Assembly (NCBI GenBank): GCA_021186555.1
Contig: JAJKFL010000005.1
Coordinates: forward strand, 23,810,635 to 23,874,634
Direction of reading: 5' to 3'
DNA: 64,000 nucleotides
From: Reticulitermes speratus
Taxonomy: Eukaryota > Arthropoda > Insecta > Blattodea > Rhinotermitidae
Shown here piece after piece: positions 59,569 to 64,000 of the stretch; the first letter of the stretch is position 1; each line of letters begins with the position of its first letter. A program made the position numbers and the translations under genes. The notes under the pieces were generated by a model, which saw nothing but the letters and a program-made list of their open reading frames with translations, was not told the origin of the DNA and ran no database searches.

Positions 59569-61161
59569 CTGGAACGCAACACGTCACAAATAAGTCACAT
59601 TTTAAGGCATTGCAGTTATTAGACACTGATGACAGCGCCTTCAATTACTAGAGCCACAGATAAATTTGCCGCGTGCGGAGAAAATTGAAGTAAGGGGCTA
59701 GAAGTAGGGAAGTGATGGACGCTGCTAGCTGAAGTAAAAACACAAACAACATGCACAGATGCTAGAGTTACTGTGAGTTAGGATCATAACTTGCATAAAA
59801 ATGTGTATTCGAGGAGGGAGTCTCACAGTTTGATAATAGAGAGGGACATTGCCAGAACATTTGCTACAAGATGAGTTCGTCGCTGGTCTCATTACCGATA
59901 TCACTAAAGGTATAACATGCGGAATCACCCTGAATTTCCCTGGCGCTGGTACTGATCGCATTGTTGGCAGTGAATGGCACAGTGCAGTTTTTAGGAGCAG
60001 TGTTGCCAAATCGGCATAGCATCTACTGTAATGTGGCTGACAGTAGAATGACTATGTTAGAGCTATGGCACTGAAGGGTGGAACATATGGAGTAGTGTAG
60101 ACTTCAATTTGCTTGTACAGCATCGCGGCAAATTTATTTGGCGCAGTATACCATAGTGTTACGTTTTGCTGTCTGTATATCAGCCTATGCTTAGCAAAGT
60201 ATAAGTCTAAAATTCAGTTGGCTTAACACTGAAAATATATGAATATATAAAGAGACCAAGTGATAAATATTAATAATAGATTACTGGTACATATTACAAA
60301 TCCTACTAGGCTAATCAGCTAAGAACATTTTGGGATTTTATTTCTCGTCTCAGATTTAAAGAAAAATACAGAGACTAATAATATGGTGGCTATGGGAAGG
60401 ATGGTATGTTGGCATACCAGTACTAAACAAATAAAAATTATGAGTTAATGTTAAAGAACGAATCAATGCGCATGGAGAACGAAAGGGTTTAAAAAACAAA
60501 CAAACAAACAAGGTATGTTAGCCATTATTACAAATTTGTAATTCAAAAAATAAATATTCATGGAATAAGTCAAGACTACGAAATTTCGTTTCATCTTGGT
60601 GTTTCATTGATTGTCATAAATTAAAACACGAGCAACAGAAACTGACATTTAAAATTTAAATTTCACGAATTCGCGTCAGTGTTTCTTAGTAAACTGCACG
60701 TTTGGTGATAAAGAGTAATGTTGCAGTAAGCCTCACTTAACTCTCTTCGAAAAATCGCCCAAAGCAGGTAACGAAAATGAGTCAGACAGGAAATTTGGCG
60801 TTTCTCTTTCTCGTTTATTGCCGTCTTGAGGGGTTCAAAAACGAAACATGTTTTTCTCGATGTAGCAGAAATATTTTCTGTCGATAATAAGTGAACAGGA
60901 CAGTCACTCATCATTTCGTCAATAGTTGATGATACTTGTAAACCAATAATACATGTCAACGGAATAACAATATTTTCCAAAAAGAGTTTGTATTTGATAA
61001 AACAGCTGCACTCTAGAGATTCAATAAAGTCAGCCACCTCAGCAGACCAGATATTTTATGGGAAACTCTAGGTTTTGAATATTGATTCCAAAAAAGACAG
61101 GCCAACGGAATATCTACGGGCCAAATACAAACTATTAGGGAAAAAGACTAAGAACTGCAGC

Positions 61162-61200
61162 AGTGGTGGTGGTGGTGGTGGTAGTAGTAGTAGTAGTAGT
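61162..61200 (+). repeat. GTG / GTA microsatellite
   Basis: GTG units run directly into GTA units. A shadow ORF over it starts with a run of valines. Confidence 0.9.
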
Positions 61201-61503
61201 GATATGTAATTACAATGCAAATTTGTCGGTATTCTTGGGAATCACGTCATGTGGACGAGCGGAGTTAAACGCCGGCACATTATTATCCTCAGCGCACTAT
61301 GGAAGTGCCTTGTTAGCTGTACATCCCAGCCTCTTTCGTCCCAGTAAAGAGACTTCGCTAGGCAGTGACTAGGACGTTAGATGAGCCTCAGAACCAACAT
61401 GGACACGGCGACGGAAATAAGAACGCTGCTTCCGCTGCGACTAAAATCCCAGTCGCCAGTCTATGATGAGTCACTTCACTGGCTGAGCTGTAAGGACATA
61501 ACT

Positions 61504-61752
61504 ACACGTAGCCCTTGTTTTACGCTCCATTTGTTTTACGTCTTTTTACTTTAACGCCCCTTGCCAGTACACACCACTTCTTCATTTACGTCCTCTCATT
61601 TTCGATTTAACGCCCTTTGGCTCCCTGCGCTCTATTACGCCAACACTACGTATTCCATTATTTCTTACGGAAATGTCGTTTTTAATCATTCCTTTTTTAT
61701 TTACGCCCGCTTTTCAAGAAGAAAACTAGGGAGTAAAACAAGGGCCACGTGT
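61504..61752. mobile_element. Candidate MITE with TTTACGCC-type internal repeats
   Basis: The ends are near-exact inverted repeats of about 24 bp (ACACGTAGCCCTTGTTTTAC at the left, GTAAAACAAGGGCCACGTGT at the right). The trinucleotide ACT flanks both sides (61501-61503 and 61753-61755). The 200-bp interior carries about eight copies of TTTA(A)CG(C/T)C in one orientation at irregular 17-45 bp spacing. No protein is encoded. Terminal inverted repeats, small size and a 3-bp flank duplication fit a non-autonomous DNA transposon. The superfamily is not assigned. Confidence 0.6.
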
Positions 61753-61755
61753 ACT

Positions 61756-61990
61756 TTGATGTTGGTGATGATGATAATGATGATGATTATGATGAGCAAT
61801 AATGGTGGAATGATACTGAATTTCTTGGAGAATACCTGTCTCAGAGCCACTTCGTGCACATCAAATGCTACATGGACTGGCCTAGTATCAAAACCGGGTC
61901 TCCGAGGTGTGTCCCAGTACCTGAGCCATGGCTCGGCCATTATGATGATGATGATAACAGCGTTAACATGCAGTTGTCCTGTGCTTAAGT
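61756..61990 (-). repeat. Dispersed repeat with ATG-rich edges
   Basis: A minus-strand frame reads WLRYWDTPRRPGFDTRPVHV and DVHEVALRQVF. I recognise this peptide pattern as a common repeat-encoded sequence in predicted insect proteins, so it marks a dispersed repeat rather than a gene. Both edges are ATG/TGA-type microsatellite (about 61760-61800 and 61940-61957). Confidence 0.5.
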
Positions 61991-62437
61991 ACCACACCTT
62001 TGAGCCGTATTGAGGAGTGAGTGAGAAGCTTCGTCAGTTATCAAATTCGGCACCAGATGGAAGAGACCAGTTTGATGCTCCTGCAGCTCGACTCTTGGGA
62101 AAGTAAGGCCCAATGTCTACTGTATGAGATTCTCTGTATATCAAAGATCAGTTCTGGACGCGGTATCGAATAAAAAATCCCTGGTGCACCTGGGCTCTAA
62201 CTCCGCTCGTCCAGATTATAAGCAAACACAGCTCTTAGTGTTCTTAATAATGCTACTACTTTTAATGCAGATAACAATAGAATCTCCTGGCATGTAAATT
62301 GAATACTTTAACTCTTGTGTGATGAAGAAACAAGGACAGACCCAAAGTTGACTTATTCCGTTACCCAATCTGCCACTGTCCTGTAGTCCATGCAAACAGA
62401 ATATATCTCTTTATCAGAGCTGCACATACAGATGTAC

Positions 62438-62618
62438 CTGAAAGCCATCATAGGTCCAGCTACCAAACTTCATCTCACAGCGCTGATCATCAAAGGGGAA
62501 CCACGTAATGTCTATCTTGCATGTGCTCTTGAAGATGCCCGGTGGAACGTACAAGCAGCTGCCGTTATTTCTGACCACAACGTTTGTCGGATACGTCCCG
62601 TCGAAACCTTCATCGGCA
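62438..62618 (-). CDS. nAChRalpha7: nAChR alpha7-type exon 5 (Cys-loop, loops B and E)
   Basis: 181 nt, begins with one base completing a Ser codon and ends in phase 0 (GTACAT donor). It encodes [20 protein letters not shown], with an N-glycosylation site (NGS), [12 protein letters not shown], the 15-residue Cys-loop [15 protein letters not shown], and [10 protein letters not shown] with the loop B Trp. [13 protein letters not shown] is the alpha7 wording; alpha6 reads closer to TYHTNIVVKHNGS. The acceptor is ACAAG, less common than CAG, so the exon's 5' edge is slightly uncertain. This is the most upstream exon in the window. Confidence 0.93.
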
Positions 62619-64000
62619 CTTGTGGTGGGGAAAAGTTGGAAAAGTATTGTTACTGGCAGAAGAACAGAACTCGTACACATGAAATAAACCAAGTTCTTTT
62701 CAACTGTATATGGAAAAAATAGATTTATAATAAAACAAATTGCATAATTAGTTCGCAAATTAAAAAGTATTTTGTTTAAAATAACACCAGTACTTTTAGA
62801 GACATTAAGATTTGGCGAGTCCATTAACGTAGGAAATTTTATTACAGTGTCCGAGTTATAAGGAGGAATTTTGGAAATAAAAGTAAAAAGACTTGAGGGT
62901 TAATTTTAAATTCGGTATTGTTAGCAGCAGTAGTGGTCATCATTAAGTTTATGTGGTTTTGTGGGACTATCACTGGTGACTCCGACCTAGGAAGAGATAC
63001 ATTGCTATGAGCAATGTGTCTGTCACTAAGCCGGCAGAAATAGTACACAGTGGCCCAACAACAACGGCATCTGGCAGTCGTACTTGGCACCGGGCAGAAA
63101 ATCGCAACAGTTCAGAGCTAACAGCTTCGTTTAGATTCCCCTTTTGATTGATTGGTTTTTTAAATTAATGTTATTGTACTAAGTTGTATATTTAGTTATT
63201 ACGCATAAGTAGTTCAATACTGAAAGAAATTTTTGGTGAACACGTTTAGCGTTTTATTCCTTCTCTTTGAATTAATAATTTTAGTGAAATTATAAATATG
63301 GGAATAGGAGTAAAAGAAAACAGATATGAAGGATTTGGCTTAAGATCATGATATGTCACAATAACCTGTTTCTTTCAAGAAAGATGTGTGAATAATTTTA
63401 AAGCAGGGAGTTAAAACACACTTTGTGATAATAATTTTAAAAGGGTTTATTTTTACAGGACAAAGGGCCAATTATCTTCCTTGAATTTCTGGTCAAAGTG
63501 ATATATCATTTAATACCGAACCCATCACAGTGTGAATAAATAATCACGACGACTAATTAATAAATAAGATTTCTGAGTGATTTCATTAATATCGCATATA
63601 CGCATAAATGTAAAAGTTAAAATGAATGTATTTTATGTGTATGAATACGGTTAAAGTTGATATCAGCATCAAATCATCAGGACACAATTTTAAGACTTTT
63701 ATAACAAAAAAATTCCCAGGAATCCCATCATGTCATCGTCACAGCGGGGAGTCGCTGCAACCACCGAACCACAGCCCACGGACCTGGCTGGTCTTCTCAA
63801 ACGCTTGCCAACCCTGCGAAATATTTACACAGGTGATCTTAAAACAACATGTTAAATATTTATATTACAAAGAAAAGTAAACTTATTAGGTTTTAAATCG
63901 CTTAAATGTTACATTTATATAACTAGTGTGTCCTGAAAGCAGATTCCTCAGATTTATTATAAGAAAGCAATATGATGAATCTCAACGATTACGAAATTAA
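62619..64000 (-). other. nAChRalpha7: Receptor intron 4-5, open at the right edge
   Basis: No exon 4 wording (loop A, WKPDVL type) was found on the minus strand, so exons 1-4 must lie beyond the window. A GC-richer patch at 63720-63835 codes nothing I recognise on either strand and may be a repeat. The rest is AT-rich. Confidence 0.6.

Larger units (their letters stand above)
59569..62437 (-). other. nAChRalpha7: Receptor intron 5-6 (2.9 kb)
   Basis: Contains a GTG/GTA microsatellite, a candidate MITE, a dispersed repeat with ATG-rich edges and a 16-bp inverted repeat that frames both. A 124-codon minus-strand frame at 60663-61037 shows no known domain, and I leave it uncalled. Confidence 0.75.

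Noticed and set aside
60663-61037. 124-codon minus-strand frame in receptor intron 5-6
   Set aside because: It starts with a plausible Met but shows no domain, signal peptide or family match. It could be re-examined with RNA data.
62619-64000. Upstream receptor exon 4
   Set aside because: No loop A wording (WKPDVL type) on the minus strand. The GC-richer patch at 63720-63835 does not encode receptor sequence.

Overview
The window looks like insect nuclear DNA: AT-rich, with large introns, many microsatellites, several families of tRNA-derived SINEs and LINE 3' ends. The SINE and LINE remnants resemble repeats common in cockroach and termite genomes, so a blattodean or a near hemimetabolous relative is my best guess (inference only). 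No bacterial features, CRISPR arrays or canonical tRNA/rRNA genes were seen, and I recognised no LTR-retrovirus, Polinton or toxin fossil.

The one gene I can firmly identify runs leftward on the minus strand from beyond the right edge to a stop codon at 31501. It is a nicotinic acetylcholine receptor alpha subunit of the Dalpha5/6/7 group. Its constitutive exons look most like the insect alpha7 type. Exons with the signal peptide and ligand loops D and A must lie beyond base 64000. Exon numbers used here are my own working numbers. Visible are exon 5 (Cys-loop, loop B), exon 6, two alternative exons 7 (loop C, TM1, start of TM2), four alternative exons 8 (most of TM2), exon 9 (TM3) and exon 10 (whole intracellular loop, TM4, stop). 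All alternative exons start and end in phase 1, so any of the two exons 7 can join any of the four exons 8: up to eight receptor cores from one gene. Exon 7a and the first exon 8 are alpha7-like. Exon 7b and the third exon 8 look more like the alpha6 type. This double cassette is the most striking system in the window.

Layout: 1-18.2 kb is repeat-rich sequence with no firm gene. It holds SINEs, a LINE remnant, a fold-back element, a GC-box cluster near 9 kb and two weak candidate first exons with signal-peptide-like peptides (6.25 and 7.3 kb, minus strand) that might open a neighbouring gene running left. 18.2-30 kb is a long AT-rich, strikingly CpG-poor block with few repeats, possibly a very long 3' UTR or 3' flank of the receptor gene. 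31.0-31.26 kb holds four short hairpins just past the receptor stop codon. 31.5-62.6 kb is the receptor gene, whose introns carry SINEs, a decayed Tc1/mariner-like transposase, a diverged ~140-bp tandem repeat, fold-back elements, a candidate MITE and microsatellites. 62.6-64 kb is intron with nothing recognised.
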